From the NCBI RefSeq assembly GCF_028372415.1, contig NC_092872.1, forward strand, positions 87,270,613-87,334,612: a stretch of DNA of 64,000 nt. The letters run 5' to 3'. This DNA is from Notamacropus eugenii. Lineage: Eukaryota > Chordata > Mammalia > Diprotodontia > Macropodidae. A program made the position numbers and the translations under genes. This document shows, in pieces, positions 20,815 to 31,995 of the stretch (position 1 is the stretch's first letter; each line of letters opens with the position of its first letter). The notes beneath the pieces are model-generated. The model was not told the DNA's origin and did no database searches. It saw only the letters and a program-made list of their open reading frames with translations.

Positions 20815-21265
20815 TTTTTGAATCTCAAAGTATTCTATTTTCCCCTTCACGAAATGTTCTCCCATTTTCTCTCCATTTCTCTGAAACCCGTCCATTCAGG
20901 TTCCTCCTCCATGTATTCTTTACTGAACAACCCAACCCATTGGTAAACTCTACCATATTGTGTCTGTGCTACTCTCTGGGCCATTGTTAGGTAGTGAAAG
21001 TAGAACTTATTTGAAGTCAAAGAACCTAGCTTTCTTACTTGCTACGTCTGTGTCTTGGGCAAGTCATTTCCCTTCTCAGGGCTTCAGTTTCCCAGTGCAT
21101 AAAAGAAATAGGTGGAACTGAATGATCTCTAAGGCCTCTCTAGCTTTTAATCCTTATTTTCCACTGCCTTCTATTATTATCTTTTACTGTGTTTTTCTTG
21201 CTTTTCCCAACTATCCTATAAGACCTTTGAGGGAAGAAGACTTTGTCTTATAATAATTGCTCATT
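20815..21265 (+). mobile_element. LINE-2 split by MIR
   Basis: The L2 body (20850-20985, 'ttcctcctccatgtattc') resumes after a MIR insertion with 'cctataagacctttgaggg' and ends 'gctcattaaataactgttg'. Confidence 0.65.
20990..21142 (+). mobile_element. MIR SINE inside L2
   Basis: 'cttgggcaagtcatttccc', 'gcttcagtttcccagtgc' and 'actgaatgatctctaaggcc'. Same orientation as the host L2. Confidence 0.8.
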
Positions 21266-21344
21266 AAATAACTGTTGTTTCTGAAGGCAGCTATTAAAAT
21301 ACAAGTGCTTTCTAGACAGCATAACCCATGAACATCATTATCAG

Positions 21345-21512
21345 ATGGACAATGTGGAGAAAGAGAGCTGGTCTCTGCATCAGAGGAGACCTGAGATCAA
21401 GTCTCATCTCTGATAGATACAGACTATGTGACTCTGAACTAAGTCATTTAACCTCCTCAATGACTCTAAGTTGCAGAATAATTTGCTGTAATAGAGGGAC
21501 TTTCATCCCTGG
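21345..21512 (+). mobile_element. MIR SINE
   Basis: 'gaggagacctgagatcaag', 'gactatgtgactctgaact' and 'agtcatttaacctcctcaa' give the core. The tail is poorly preserved. Confidence 0.7.
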
Positions 21513-21762
21513 GAGTTTTCTATCCTGATCAAATCACAGGTCTCTGTCAGTCCTCACCCTGAAGAAGAAAAACAACCCTTAATTAAGCTTCGTTTATCAG
21601 TTCCTTTAGCAAAGAGCAAAATCCTGAGGAAGGTTACAAAGGTTTCTCATTGGGAGCCAGAGTAATAATATGAGTGCCTGGGTGCCTGAGAGGCCTAGTC
21701 ATAAGGTTTAGAGAGGATCCAGAAAGGTACAAGGTGAATGCAGACTTAAGTTCATCTATAAG

Positions 21763-21895
21763 AATCCTAGACTGATGGGGCTGGAAGGGCACTTAGATTA
21801 AACCCACATCTCTTCCAAACCCCATTATTTTGCAGATGAGGAAGGTAAGGCTGGGATAAAAGAAACTACCCAGTAAGTTAACCACATGACATGGG
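21763..21895 (-). mobile_element. MIR SINE fragment
   Basis: 'gggctggaagggcacttag' and 'attttgcagatgaggaagg' are the complement of the MIR 3' half. Confidence 0.7.
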
Positions 21896-21904
21896 GAAAA
21901 GAGG

Positions 21905-22262
21905 CTTGAATGTGATGTCAAAACTGACAACACTCACTGGTGATCTTAGGCAAAGCATTTTAACACTCTGGGCCACGTTTTGCTCAGCTGCAAAATGAGA
22001 GTTTTTGCATTTTGAACTGGATGGAATTCTTAACTTGGGGTCCATGGGTCGATTTCAAGGGATCTGTGACTTGGATGGAAGTAATACATATTTTCCTTTA
22101 ACTACAATCTAACTGAAATTTAGCATTTCCTTCAGTTATTTAACACTGAGAGGGGGACCAAAGGCTTCATTGAATTAGGTCCCTAATATAAACAAGATTA
22201 AGCACTCCTGAATCAAGATGATCTCCAAGGTTCTGTCCAACTCCAAAGCCTGTGACCTTGTA
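21905..22262 (+). mobile_element. MIR SINE split by a DNA-transposon-like repeat
   Basis: Core and 3' half at 21905-22020 ('gtgatcttaggcaaagc', 'cagctgcaaaatgagag', 'tttgaactgg') and the end of the tail at 22211-22262 ('gatgatctccaaggttctg'). The interruption falls within the conserved tail motif GGACTAGATGA. Confidence 0.7.
22021..22210. mobile_element. DNA-transposon-like repeat (TIR type)
   Basis: The 190 bp insert starts 'atggaattcttaacttgggg' and ends 'attaagcactcctg'. The terminal 13 bases match in inverted orientation at about 9 positions. It has no coding capacity, so it would be a non-autonomous element, probably hAT-related. The family was not verified. Confidence 0.5.
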
Positions 22263-22697
22263 AACTCAGGCTCCTGACTCTTGGTAAAATGTGCTTCCGA
22301 CCATACCATACTGTTCTTCTGGCCGCCATGGCAGTAGCTTTTTCCTGTAGACTCCTGAATATCTTCATTCCTCAGCAAGGAAAAAAAAAAACTATAATAC
22401 TTATTCCATTTCACCTAGTGTTAAGGAATCTTTATAGAAAAGTTTTTTTTTCCTGTCCTGAGCTATTAATGACAAATGCATACTTGAACTCTAAGCAATG
22501 AAGCAGTGTCTTAGGCAAACAGAGTTCTAGTCTCCTAACAGAAGACTTCTAAAAATCTATTTTCTCTATGGAAACTCTGCTTACTGGCTAGTGTTTGGGG
22601 AGGGGAGGGTTGGTACAGACTATGATTTAGTTGGTTCAGGGAACTCCTACTGAGGAAATTCTATCCACTAAAGCAGAATGGCAATGCTTGTGAAATG
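22263..22697. other. Unassigned sequence
   Basis: Contains an A run (22380-22391) and a T run (22444-22452). No gene or clear repeat. Confidence 0.35.
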
Positions 22698-22842
22698 CTT
22701 AATCTTGGAGAGCTGCCTGGGCCATTGAGAAGTCAATTGACTCAGTCAGGGTCACACAGCCAGTAGGTGTCAAAGGCAGAATTTTAACCCAGGACTTTCT
22801 ATAAGGGGGCTCCCTATCCTATATGCTTCATTAGGACTGCAA
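22698..22842 (-). mobile_element. MIR SINE fragment
   Basis: 'cagggtcacacagccagtag' and 'aattttaacccaggacttt' mark the complement of the core and head. Confidence 0.7.
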
Positions 22843-23244
22843 AAAAGATACTTTTACCAGATTAATTGCATGCATTGAAAGTGAACTTCTTTGATTACTG
22901 CTGTGGCCCTCAGCTCTCAATAGGTCTCCCAATTTCAAATCCCCAGCCCTAACTTTGCAAGAGGTCCTTTCAAGGGGCAAAGCTGAAAATTAGCAAGCAC
23001 GAGAAGCATTTGTGCAGATGAATGATTGCGTTATTCCCTAGATTGTACACTGGGAACAGCTGGCACTTTTGCTTCAGGGCCTGAAACACAATCTTAGATA
23101 GAGTTGAAGCTGGTCCCATAAAATTGTTTGGTTACCATGTACTTGGCTCAGAAAAGTGGAAGGTCAATAAATTATATAAGATACTGTCTTGGTGGTAAAT
23201 AAGACTCCAAGCCTTCCTTCTGTACTAGGCCAGGAACAGTGTTT
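22843..23244. other. Unassigned unique-looking sequence
   Basis: 400 bp without repeat hallmarks. It includes AT-rich segments such as 'gatgaatgattgcgttattc' that could be regulatory, but conservation cannot be judged here. Confidence 0.35.
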
Positions 23245-23562
23245 TCAGTTACTCTGTCAAAGTTTGGGGACTAATTGACCTTGGGAAAGGTGCATCTGTT
23301 TCCTCCCTCATCCCTAAAATCAAGAGGTTGAACTAGAATCTTCACTAGATTGAACTAGAATCATGGGTCACTTGAAGCCTATGGATCTCTTCTCACAATA
23401 ATGTTTTAAATACATAAAATAAATAGAACTACAAGGGAAATCAATTTATATTGAAATGCTTATTAAATTTCTTTTTGAAAAAAGAAGTTTACATCTCCTG
23501 AGTTAAGAACCCTTAAACAGAGGATCTCCAAGGTTTCTTCCTAGTATTAATCCTATGAATCT
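23245..23562 (+). mobile_element. MIR SINE split by a DNA-transposon-like repeat
   Basis: The 3' half at 23245-23362 ends 'gaactagaatc', with a 22 bp unit around 'ttgaactagaatc' partly duplicated. The tail resumes at 23515 with 'agaggatctccaaggtttc'. The break lies in the same tail motif as in the 21.9-22.3 kb copy. Confidence 0.6.
23363..23514. mobile_element. DNA-transposon-like repeat, left-truncated
   Basis: 'gaagcctatggatctcttc', 'aatacataaaataaatag' and the end 'gagttaagaaccctt'. Same family as the 2.2-3.06 kb copy. The left terminus is absent or diverged. Confidence 0.5.
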
Positions 23563-23566
23563 GCAC

Positions 23567-23815
23567 TGTGTGGTGGAAAGAGCAGTGAACTGCAAGGTTC
23601 GGAAGTGTGGGTAATGAGAGAGTGTTTGAGCTAAGGTCAGGAAGATAGATGACAAAGGAGGAGAGTCCGTGCTTCAGATCCTATCTCTGGCACTACACTA
23701 GTTGTATATAGCACATTGTACAGCTTCCTTAGCTTCTTTGTGCCTCAGTTTCCTTATCTGTAAAATGAGAGGGTTAGATTTGCTGACCTCCAAGGTCCCA
23801 TCCAGAATAAGGATC
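23567..23815 (+). mobile_element. MIR SINE with internal insertion
   Basis: Head 'ctgtgtggtggaaagagc' and core/tail 'gcctcagtttccttatctgt' and 'gctgacctccaaggtccc' are typical. About 60 extra bases lie near 23600-23660. Confidence 0.7.
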
Positions 23816-23829
23816 TTTAGAGATACTCC

Positions 23830-24084
23830 AGTTATGTGATTCCCAAACTTTTCAATTTACAAGGACTTCTTTTTAACATTTTTTTAAACCCTAAGGCTCC
23901 TCTAGACAATAATGTATTCTTATTGACTAAGAAAATACATGATAACAAAAGGCTACTATGAATTCAGTAACACTTTTAAATGCAGCTAACAGTATCTATA
24001 CTGTGTACATTTGAAGAACAGTCATATGGGTGTATAGAGACAAGGCAGCCTGGTAGAATAGATGAGGATGGGAGGAGAAGGGGA
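23830..24084. other. Possible hAT-like remnant
   Basis: 'gtgattcccaaacttttcaa' resembles the left terminus of old hAT-type elements. No right end could be found, and the rest is AT-rich without signal. Confidence 0.3.
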
Positions 24085-24335
24085 TAAAATTTATTAATTG
24101 CTTATTATGTACCAGGCACTATGTTAAGGGCTTCTATAAATATCATCTCATTTAATCTTCTCAAAAACTTTGGAAGGTAGGTGCTATCATCATTCCCATT
24201 TTACAGCTGAGGAAACTGAGGCAGACAGAGGTTAAATGACTTCCCCAAGGTCACATAGCTAATGTGTCAGGGATGGGATTTGAACTCAATTCTGCCTGAC
24301 TCTAGGTTGTATCCACTGTGCCCTCTAGTTGGGCT
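24085..24335 (-). mobile_element. MIR-tailed SINE, full length
   Basis: Runs from 'cttattatgtaccaggcac' through 'acagctgaggaaactgaggc' and 'caaggtcacatagctaatg' to the head complement 'tatccactgtgccctctag'. Confidence 0.9.
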
Positions 24336-24540
24336 TGGAGTCTGAAAGACCTAGATTAAAGTCCTGCCTCTGAAAAGCAGGGCTGTATGACCCTGTACAA
24401 ACCATTTAAGTGCTCTGTACTCCAGGCAATGCACTAGGATTGTAAATTGCAGAGTAGTGGTCATGCACATTGGTAAAGGTAAGGTCATTTTAGGTACATT
24501 TTAAGTTCCCTACATCAATGACATCACAGGTCTAGTTAAC
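24336..24540 (+). mobile_element. Marsupial SINE with 'aatgacatcacaggtc' tail
   Basis: tRNA-like head with 'tggagtctgaaagaccta', the middle 'tgtaaattgcagagtagtgg', and the diagnostic 3' end 'catcaatgacatcacaggtc'. A second member is at 43.72-43.95 kb. Neither shows the MIR 3' half. Confidence 0.7.
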
Positions 24541-24769
24541 ACACTTGTTACAATAATCATATGTAATGTTAGGTAAATAGATTGTATGTGATACGTTTTT
24601 ATATATTCTTACGTATTTGACCAAACCTGGAATATGTGTGTGGGTGAAGATACATTATTCAACTTACAGGAGATATGTTTCCTTATTTATTATACTGTTA
24701 CACTGTATATTTTGTTGGAGCTGAGTAAAGATTAAGATGACGCTCCTTGTGCATTTAAATCTCACAAAC

Positions 24770-24880
24770 TGAGAGCGAGTGATGAAACTCCAGAGAGCCC
24801 TAAGGAATTTGTCTATACAGCTAGTAAGAGACAAAACTTGAACCCTGATCTCATCTCTCCCAGTTCCACCCTTTCTAATT
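24770..24880 (-). mobile_element. MIR-like fragment
   Basis: 'acagctagtaagagacaaaa' and 'cttgaaccctgatctc' are the complement of the MIR core. The neighbouring sequence is diverged. Confidence 0.5.
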
Positions 24881-24884
24881 CAAG

Positions 24885-25058
24885 TTTTGCCACTAAGTTG
24901 TCATGGCACAGGAAAGGTCACTTAATCTCTCGTTGCCTCAGTTTATCCTCAATCAAATAGAAATAATCTTTTCTGTCTTCTCCACTTATGAGGGTTATTG
25001 TAATGAGACACTGCTCTGGAGACATTAGAAATGCTGTGTGATGTGGACTAATAAAGCT
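24885..25058 (+). mobile_element. MIR SINE
   Basis: 'aggtcacttaatctctcg' and 'ttgcctcagtttatcctc' with a diverged tail 'gagggttattgtaatgag'. Confidence 0.7.
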
Positions 25059-25074
25059 TATGTAACTTTATGAT

Positions 25075-25225
25075 TGCCACACATGTCTCATCCTTTATCC
25101 CACTGGATTCCCACAACAAACCCGGGAGGTAGGTATTACAAGCATCATTAACCCCATTTTACTGATGAGGAGGCTGCAGTGTCAGAGGTAAAACAGCTTA
25201 GCCCAAGGTCATTTCTCCAGGAGTT
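25075..25225 (-). mobile_element. MIR SINE fragment
   Basis: 'ggattcccacaacaaacccg', 'ttttactgatgaggaggctg' and 'agcccaaggtcatttctcc'. Confidence 0.75.
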
Positions 25226-25406
25226 CACTTACTTCCCAGTGACTCTCCTCCCTAATAGAACCTTATGCTGTAACAAAGTAGAGTTAAAAAGCAAAGCAAA
25301 TAGCAGTTGGCTACATAGGCAGATATGTCTCATTCCATAGCTGTAGTTTCAACATTTCTCTGACAAAAGGAGGGAATCCTGCTTTACTTGTCATTCCTCT
25401 GGAGTC

Positions 25407-25522
25407 ATCAATCAATAAATTTATTAAGCACCTACTTTGTGCCAGGCACTGTGCTAAACTCTAGAGATACAAAAAGGGGCAAAAGACAATCCCTACCCTC
25501 AAGGAGCTCACAATCTAAAGTT
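25407..25522 (-). mobile_element. LINE-2 3' end
   Basis: A well-preserved tail complement: 'ttattaagcacctactttg', 'gccaggcactgtgctaaac' and 'aaggagctcacaatctaaag'. Confidence 0.9.
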
Positions 25523-25607
25523 ATGATTGGCCACTGCATAGATCAGCATTCTGAAGTCTTTTCAGTGTGGTTTTCCTTGACATTATTGTGGTCATCGTAT
25601 GAATGAG

Positions 25608-25815
25608 AGGCATTTAGGTGGATAGAGTGCTGAATTTGGAATCAAGAAGATCTGAGTTGAAGCCCTGCCTCAGACCTTAAGCTTTCAGCTTCAGTTTCCT
25701 CATCTGTAAAATGGGGATAACAATAAGCACCTATGTCCCAGGGTGCTTGTGAAGATCAAGTGAGATAAAACATATGTAAGATGCTTTAAAAAAAAGGTAT
25801 ATAAAAACCAGCTAT
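25608..25815 (+). mobile_element. tRNA-headed SINE with MIR-like 3' half
   Basis: Head 'atttaggtggatagagtgc', then 'cagtttcctcatctgtaaaa' and 'gatcaagtgagataaaac'. The usual '...tgtgaccctgggcaag' core section is deleted. Confidence 0.8.
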
Positions 25816-25819
25816 TCAG

Positions 25820-26005
25820 TTGCCCTCTTTGTTCTGCATCAGTTTACAAACATCTCAAATTTCCCTTACTTCTTCATAGTTATGATTTCTTACAGTACAA
25901 TAATATTCAATTATTTTCAAATACCCCAGTTCTTTCAGCTGTCCTTTAGTCAATGGCTACCTCCTTTGTTTCCAATTCGTTTCTATCGAGGAATCTTTGT
26001 AGTAC
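25820..26005 (-). mobile_element. Old L1 3' UTR fragment
   Basis: Diverged complement: 'tctgcatcagtttacaaac', 'acagtacaataatattc' and 'gtcctttagtcaatggctac' parallel the L1 section at about 2800-2960. Confidence 0.6.
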
Positions 26006-26504
26006 AACGATGACTTTCCATCTCTTACAAGAGTCTAGAATCATAGCCTTTCTGGTCCACCCAGGTATTCTGTAGTACTTCAAGGGGATCTCCCTTAATA
26101 GAGGTATTTTTTTCTCTCCCCAAGATTTGACTTGCTGAAGTACAGAATTGTGGATATAGAATTCTTATGGAAAGTTTTCAATGATGAGGAATTCAAAGAG
26201 ATTGGTTGCCCTCATTTAGTTGCAGTCTTGTTTTTCCTCTGCCCAGTGACTAATTTTCAGAGAAAGAAGAGACAATTGGAGAATGGATAGACAAACAGAA
26301 GTATCTTCAGTGATGCATTTTTGGCTGCCTTTCCTGTGCACCCAAGGGGAGAATAAACTCTTTTCTGAGACTTCAGTTCAATTCCAATGTAATCTTCCCA
26401 CTCCAGAAATACCACTGAGAAGCAAGCCACTGATTCTATCTGTGGTGCCCAGAGACATTATAAGAACATCAGGTTTAAGAACAGGCCTTACCACAGTCTA
26501 ACTG
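26006..26504. other. Unassigned sequence
   Basis: The 72-codon frame at 26283-26501 has no domain or splice context. No repeat recognised. Confidence 0.35.
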
Positions 26505-26600
26505 CCCTTAAATTATTTTTTATCTGTATCCTCAGCTCATAGAACAATGCCTGACACCTAATAGGTGATTGATAAATGTTTATGGCTGGATTGATCAAAT
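26505..26600 (+). mobile_element. LINE-2/MIR 3' end
   Basis: 'atagaacaatgcctgacacc' and 'gtgattgataaatgtttatg' are the terminal L2 motifs. Confidence 0.65.
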
Positions 26601-27812
26601 AATTGGTTGGCTTCCTGCAGCTAGACACTATTCTGTGGCCCTCTTGTAATCTTGAGACCAATTGGATCCCTGATGACTCCTTCTCTCTTGGAGTGATGAG
26701 AGAAGAGCACTCATCAGTGATAATGGGAAAGAAATATCATCTTCCCACTTTGGTATGAGCCTCTAACACCCTCCTAGGTCAGCAGGGAGACCTAACCCTT
26801 TTCTGTCTCCTGTAAAGGACTGGGCTTTACCTGTCATCAGGATTAAGAGGAAGAACATATATCCATGGTCAGGCATGTGTGCAGACACCAGAAATGTAGA
26901 GAGGAAAAGCGAGTGTCTGATTTGGGAAGAGTAATGGGCCTCCCTTAGGGATCACTCCAAGATTTTGAAACAACCTCCCCCTCCCACTGTAAGGCTGTCA
27001 CCATGCAGTGTCTTTGACAAAAGACCTTGGAACACTGACTATGGTGCCAAAAGGAGGAATCGTGCTGAATCCTTGTAGTTTCTGTGGTACTAGGCTGTAA
27101 GTACTTTCAGAACTCTGGTTGCCCAAACTAGTTATGGCTCCACCAGTCACAGACTCTAACTGGTATCTCTGAAAACTCTCAGTCTAGATTCCTAGTGCTC
27201 CAAGAAGTCTGAATTCAGTAAAAAAAAAAAAATGTATTTTAGCTTCTACAACCATTTATTGAGTAACCACTATATATAAAAGGCATCATGCTTCCTTCTT
27301 TAATTTTCCATTTGGCTGCCTCCTCCCTTCCTCCAGCAGTCCTACTCCACCCTCTATCTGGTAGGTACCCCAAGGCCCTCAGATGATTAGTAAGGATAAT
27401 AGCAATCCCTTCCTTTTGTACTTTGATGCTTTGGAGGATCCTCAATTCCATCCATTTCTTCAACAGACCTGTTCAGATTTTCCCAGAAATCAATCCTCCA
27501 AAGAGGATGGACCCAGCTCATTGGAGGTTTTTCTTGTATTCATTTAAATGTTGAAAGACACCAGCTCAGATTGTCCTTTGGTTGTTTTTAGTTCTTGCAA
27601 ATGACTCCCCGCCTCCTTTTCTCACTGTGCATAACCCTGAGAATATCTTTTTTGCCATTTCTCATGAACATGTCCTCCTTGATAACTTTCTGTAATATGT
27701 TTATGCTTTTTTCCCCCATTGCCATTAAGTTATTTATAACTTTAATTCTTTTTTGTTGTAGCATTCTCACTTATCTCACTTAAGATGGGCAAAGCCTCCA
27801 TTTATGGTTAAG
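26601..27812. other. Long unassigned stretch
   Basis: Over 1.2 kb in which I recognise only an A run (27220-27231) and a scrap of L2 tail complement at 27245-27290 ('aaccatttattgagtaacc'). No convincing exon. Confidence 0.35.
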
Positions 27813-27822
27813 ACTAATCCAG

Positions 27823-27972
27823 GTTAGGGCAGCCAGATGGCATAGTGGATAGAGCACTGGGGCTTAGAGTCAAGAGAACCTGAATTCAAAGGGAGCCTTA
27901 GACAAGTAATAGCTATGTGACTCTGGGCAAGTCACTAAATCCTGATTGCCTGAAAAAAAAAACAAACCCACA
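27823..27972 (+). mobile_element. MAR1-type SINE, short form with poly(A)
   Basis: Head 'gcagccagatggcatagtgg' and core 'tgactctgggcaagtcac' end directly in an A-rich tail. Flanked by 10 bp duplications 'actaatccag' (27813-27822) and 'actaagccag' (27973-27982), 9/10 identical. The 3' half seen in the full-length copy at 28141 is absent. Confidence 0.9.
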
Positions 27973-27984
27973 ACTAAGCCAGAC

Positions 27985-28140
27985 CCTAGGGCGAGCAGCT
28001 ATGATGAGGCAGAAAAAGCCTTTCATCCGAAGCCCCAGGACCTGGGTTTGAATTTCATCTCTGTAGCTCGTTATACTCTGTGTAAAATTTGCCTATCCCC
28101 TCTGAATATTAGTTTTCTCATTTGTAAAATGAGAGTTTAG
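27985..28140 (+). mobile_element. MIR SINE
   Basis: 'ggacctgggtttgaatttc' and 'ttttctcatttgtaaaatg' give core and start of the tail. The downstream SINE inserted in its tail. Confidence 0.75.
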
Positions 28141-28387
28141 GGCAACTAATAGAATAGTGGATAAAGCACTGGGGTCAGGATGACCTGAGTTCAAATTTGG
28201 CCTCGTACACTTACTGTGTGACCCTGGGCAAGTCACATGAGCTTGTTTGCCTCAGTTTTCTCATCTGTGAAAAAGAGCTGGAGAAGGAAATGGCAAACAT
28301 GTCCAGTATCTCTGCCAAGAAAGGCCCAAAATGGGGTCATAGAAAGTCAATCACAACTGAAAATTGACTTAACAACCACAACATAAC
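28141..28387 (+). mobile_element. MAR1-type SINE, full length
   Basis: Head 'actaatagaatagtggataa', core 'tgtgaccctgggcaagtcac' and the marsupial 3' part 'ctggagaaggaaatggcaaa' to 'cacaactgaaaattgactta'. A 7 bp duplication 'agtttag' flanks it (28134-28140 and 28388-28394). This is the best preserved copy in the window. Confidence 0.93.
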
Positions 28388-28469
28388 AGTTTAGGCAAGA
28401 GGTGCTGATGGAGTGATGACCACGTGAATGGAAAGAAGGAGATTGATGTGAGGAAGGACTGGGGGAGGA

Positions 28470-28832
28470 TCCTTATAACTGGGAGAATATCCTTTCCTCT
28501 ATTTCTATTTTCTGGTTTTCTGTCTATCCTTTAAAGCTAAGCCCAGATATGGAGTCTTTCTTGATTTCTACCCTCCTCATCCTCATCCACACTTGATCAT
28601 CTGATATTTTAGCACTTTTATACTTGTTTTATGAATTTGTATTCTTATTTGCATTTTATCTTTCCATGTATATCATCATATGTGTCATCTTGTTCTGTCA
28701 GAATGTGAGGTCTTTGAGACTAGGTATTCTCTTGCTTTTCTATTGCATCTATAGTACTTAGCATAATACCGTGCTTTGTTAGATATATGATTTCATCAAT
28801 GTGGGTACTAAGCACTTAATAAGAACTTTTTC
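28470..28832 (+). mobile_element. LINE-2, 3' end
   Basis: 'tttgtattcttatttgca', 'gtcagaatgtgaggtctttg' and 'gtacttagcataataccg' are in L2 order. The A-rich terminus is missing. Confidence 0.75.
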
Positions 28833-29719
28833 TTTCATCTCTTATCTTCCTTTACTAGACTGTAAATTCCTTATTTATCTTTTCATCTCGTTGAGTATCT
28901 AGAAGGGAGTTAAATTATGTGCAGCTTGAAGGGAGGCAGAATAGACATCTCTAGCCTCTTCTCTCCCTACCCTTCTCCAAGAGAAACTTTCATTCCTAAC
29001 AGGAGGAGAAATAGGAAGTTGGGGCCAGAGAGAGGAGGTACCAGACTAGAAGTATATCTATCTGTTCCCTCAAATATCATTCATCTAGGACATTTGATTG
29101 GGTCCCATCTAACTTTTTGTTGCTTTGTCATTTGGCAGAGTATAAAGACCCTAAGTTCTACATGCAAAGTTTGACCCTTTTCCTGCCTAATGCCAGTTCC
29201 ACAGTGAACACACATAGCAAACAGCAGAGAAATCCATGTATCCAAATTATAGCAAAACAAAAATCAGAGAAGGTATACATAGAAGGATGTATACCAGGCA
29301 ATCCAGAGTGACAGAGCTTTCCCATTGGGAATGAGATAACTCAGCTCACCCGAGAGTATCTTTGATCTCACCCAAGGGGAAACTCCCACAGTCTGTAGTG
29401 TAACAAGCTGGAGTCAGAGACATGATGGAAACTATCCAGTTCTCTCATGTCTTCCCAGTCTTTTTCTTCAGCAGCCTGTGGTAGAATTGGCCTTTTTCAT
29501 CTTCTCTCTCAAAGATGGAATCAGACTTGATGCTGTGCAAAGAAGAGTCTTCCTTGGAGAGTCCCCAAAGGGGCACTGGCTGACACTTGAAGTTCTTGCC
29601 TCTCACCAACTCTCTCCCACCCCTCCCACAGGGCAGGGCCTTCATCTGCACTGATGAAGAGAGAGGCCCATATTAACGCGCTTTGGGACAGAGGCTAAGC
29701 AGCTACTTTATATGTGATT
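28833..29719. other. Unassigned, partly duplicated
   Basis: 28835-28905 resembles 32400-32470 ('ttcatctcttatct...ttactaga'). The rest, including the 29445-29651 minus-strand open frame of 68 codons, shows nothing I can assign. Confidence 0.35.
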
Positions 29720-29792
29720 GATAATTAGTAAAAACACTGAATGAATGAATGATTAGGCCAGTATTAAAAATGTTTATTCTAATCAGGCCCAC
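29720..29792 (+). repeat. Copy 1 of a duplicated L2-tail segment
   Basis: 'tgaatgaatgaatgattagg' followed by 'ccagtattaaaaatgttta' and 'ctaatcaggccc' recurs with small changes at 32515-32575. Confidence 0.65.
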
Positions 29793-31084
29793 AATTTGTT
29801 GCTGTACACATAAAAAATAAATAATTAGCAGGTAGAGCTGGGGTCCAGCTAACTGCAGTGTGAATGAGCCTGTTCCCATATGTCCCAGTACAGTTCTGGC
29901 CCTAATTGGATATGGCATGGTACATCAGTTTGGTGGAGAAGAGAGAAGGAGAGGGAAAGAGAGACAGAGAGATAAAGAGACTGAGAGAGAGAGATAAGCA
30001 GAAGTAATGGAAGAAATAAGACATTGTTCTCATTGGGGTTAATGCTCCAACTCTTGGAGACAAATACTGTTACCTTCAAGGTCACCAAGAGCAAAAGTTA
30101 CTCACATTATCAGCCTAGTCATAGCCAGAATTAAAAACACAGAATTCAACAGTCTCATAGTAGGGGACCTTTTTTATTCTTAGTCCTAGTAGATCATTTT
30201 TATGAGCTAGTAGTTGTGGCTGATCTAACCCACCCAACAAGAAGTTGTCTCTGACCCTTTCTACTTGTGCCAGAGACCTGGTCTGCCTCCCTCCCCCTGG
30301 TGCCTGACAGTTTCAAGGCCCTTGATTAAGACACAAGTCTGGGTTTTAAAATACTAAAACCAATGCCATATAAGCCAGTACAAAATCTAATTAAATTGTC
30401 CTTCATTGTCCCAAGACAGGAGTACTCCTTAAAACTGTTTTTAACCCAGAAGATGGATGTGGTTTTCATGAATCTGGGCATCCATTTCCTCACCCACATT
30501 GACATTTTCAAAGAAGTGAACTCATTAAGATAAAAAAAATAAAAGGTATTAGAGAGCTGTAGTCAAATAAACTTTCCCACATTCTCAAGCCCACTCTGGG
30601 TTTCAGTATATTGGAGTTGTGGGACACATTGCAGGGATCTTCTGAGATCTGCAGAGGAATTGGAAAAATGGTTGCATTTTTCAGTAGAAATTAGGGAGGA
30701 TAGATTCTAGAGGTTCCTGCAGATAGAGGATTCTAGTAAGTTTTTGTTTTGGGCAGAAAATGTTTCAGAAGGTTCTGTTCAATGCTGGTTCTTCGGATGA
30801 CTTCAGGGAGGCATCCACGATTAGGTATCAGTCATGTGGTATTGAAGATTTCATAGCTTTTCATGCTGCCCGCCTCCTGACAGACAGGTGATGGACACAT
30901 TTTTGGACATGGCCAACACAGGAATTTGTTTTGCTTGACTGAATGTTTGTTGTCAGGCTTTTGTTTGCTTTCGATTTCCCCCAAGGCTGGGGGGAGTTCG
31001 CAGGAGGAGAAAGCAGATTTCTTTTTGCTGAAAAGAATTTTAAATTTTAAGAGACTTTATAGCTTCTAATGCTGTTCACCCAAG
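29793..31084. other. Long repeat-poor stretch
   Basis: Nearly 1.3 kb. Apart from the purine run at 29935-30005 I recognise no transposon. It may be unique intronic or intergenic DNA. Open frames here are short and have no domains. Confidence 0.4.
29935..30005. repeat. Purine-rich (GA)n
   Basis: 'gaagagagaaggagaggg' followed by interrupted GAGA units. Confidence 0.85.
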
Positions 31085-31566
31085 GAGGTTTACTGATGTC
31101 CCTTTTATTTTAAAATTATTTTTTTCAATTAACAAGCAATTGTTTCTTCCTCTTGCCCTTTCCCCCTGTGGGGGAAAAAAAGAAAAACAAAACTGTTGGA
31201 ACAGATAGTCAAACAAACCAAACAATTCCCATATTGGACACGTCCAAAAAATGGGCCTCATGTTGTATATTTAGCTCATCACTGCTCTGTCAGAAAATGG
31301 GAAGAAGTTTTCGTCAGTGGTTCTCTTGCATTGATCAGGGTTGTTAAGCTATTCGGTGGTGTTTGTTTTTATAATGTTGTTTAGTACAAATTCTCCTGGT
31401 TCTGCTCATTTCACTTTGCAACAATTCATGCATGTCTTCCCAGGTTTTCCTGAAATCATACCTTCATCATTTCTTATAGCACAATATCATATGCCATGCG
31501 GTGTTCAGTCGTTCTCTAATTCATGAGCACTCCCCTGTTTTCCAGTTCTTTGCCATCACACACACG

Positions 31567-31605
<39 letters not shown>

Positions 31606-31995
31606 TCACTCTTAAAGTACTGCTATAAAAATGTTTGTACACATGGGTTCTTTTCCTCTATCTTTGATCTCCTTGGGATATAGGTTTGCTAATGGTCTTG
31701 GTGGGTCAAAAGGTATGTACAGTTTCGTAACTTTATGGGCATAGTTCCAAAATGTTTTTAGGAATAACTTGACCAATTCACAGCCCCATCAATAGTGTTT
31801 TAACGTACCTGTATTTTTCATAGCTCCTCCAATGTGTCATTTTCCTTTTTTCCAATGCCAATCTGCTGGGTATGAGGTAGAACCTCAGAGTTGCTTTAAC
31901 TTTCATTTCTCTAGTTAGTAGTGATTAGGAATATTTTTTTCCTATGACTATTAATTGCTTTGATTTTTTTCCCCTGGAACTAAGGTCTCTTTTAC
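31085..31995 (-). mobile_element. Older L1, 3' UTR region
   Basis: Plus-strand complement landmarks are 'tttttcaattaacaagcaat', 'ctcctggttctgctcatttc', 'tcattcatgagca'-like sequence near 31520, and 'ctccttgggatatag' with 'ggtcaaaaggtatgtacag'. The same landmarks occur at 5.8-6.1 kb in the younger copy, but this one is far more diverged. Confidence 0.8.
31556..31611. repeat. (CA)n microsatellite
   Basis: CA dinucleotides ending in 'ctcactcactc', located inside the old L1. Confidence 0.97.

Noticed and set aside
29445..29651. 68-codon minus-strand frame that looked exon-like
   Set aside because: No convincing acceptor/donor pair in frame and no recognisable domain.
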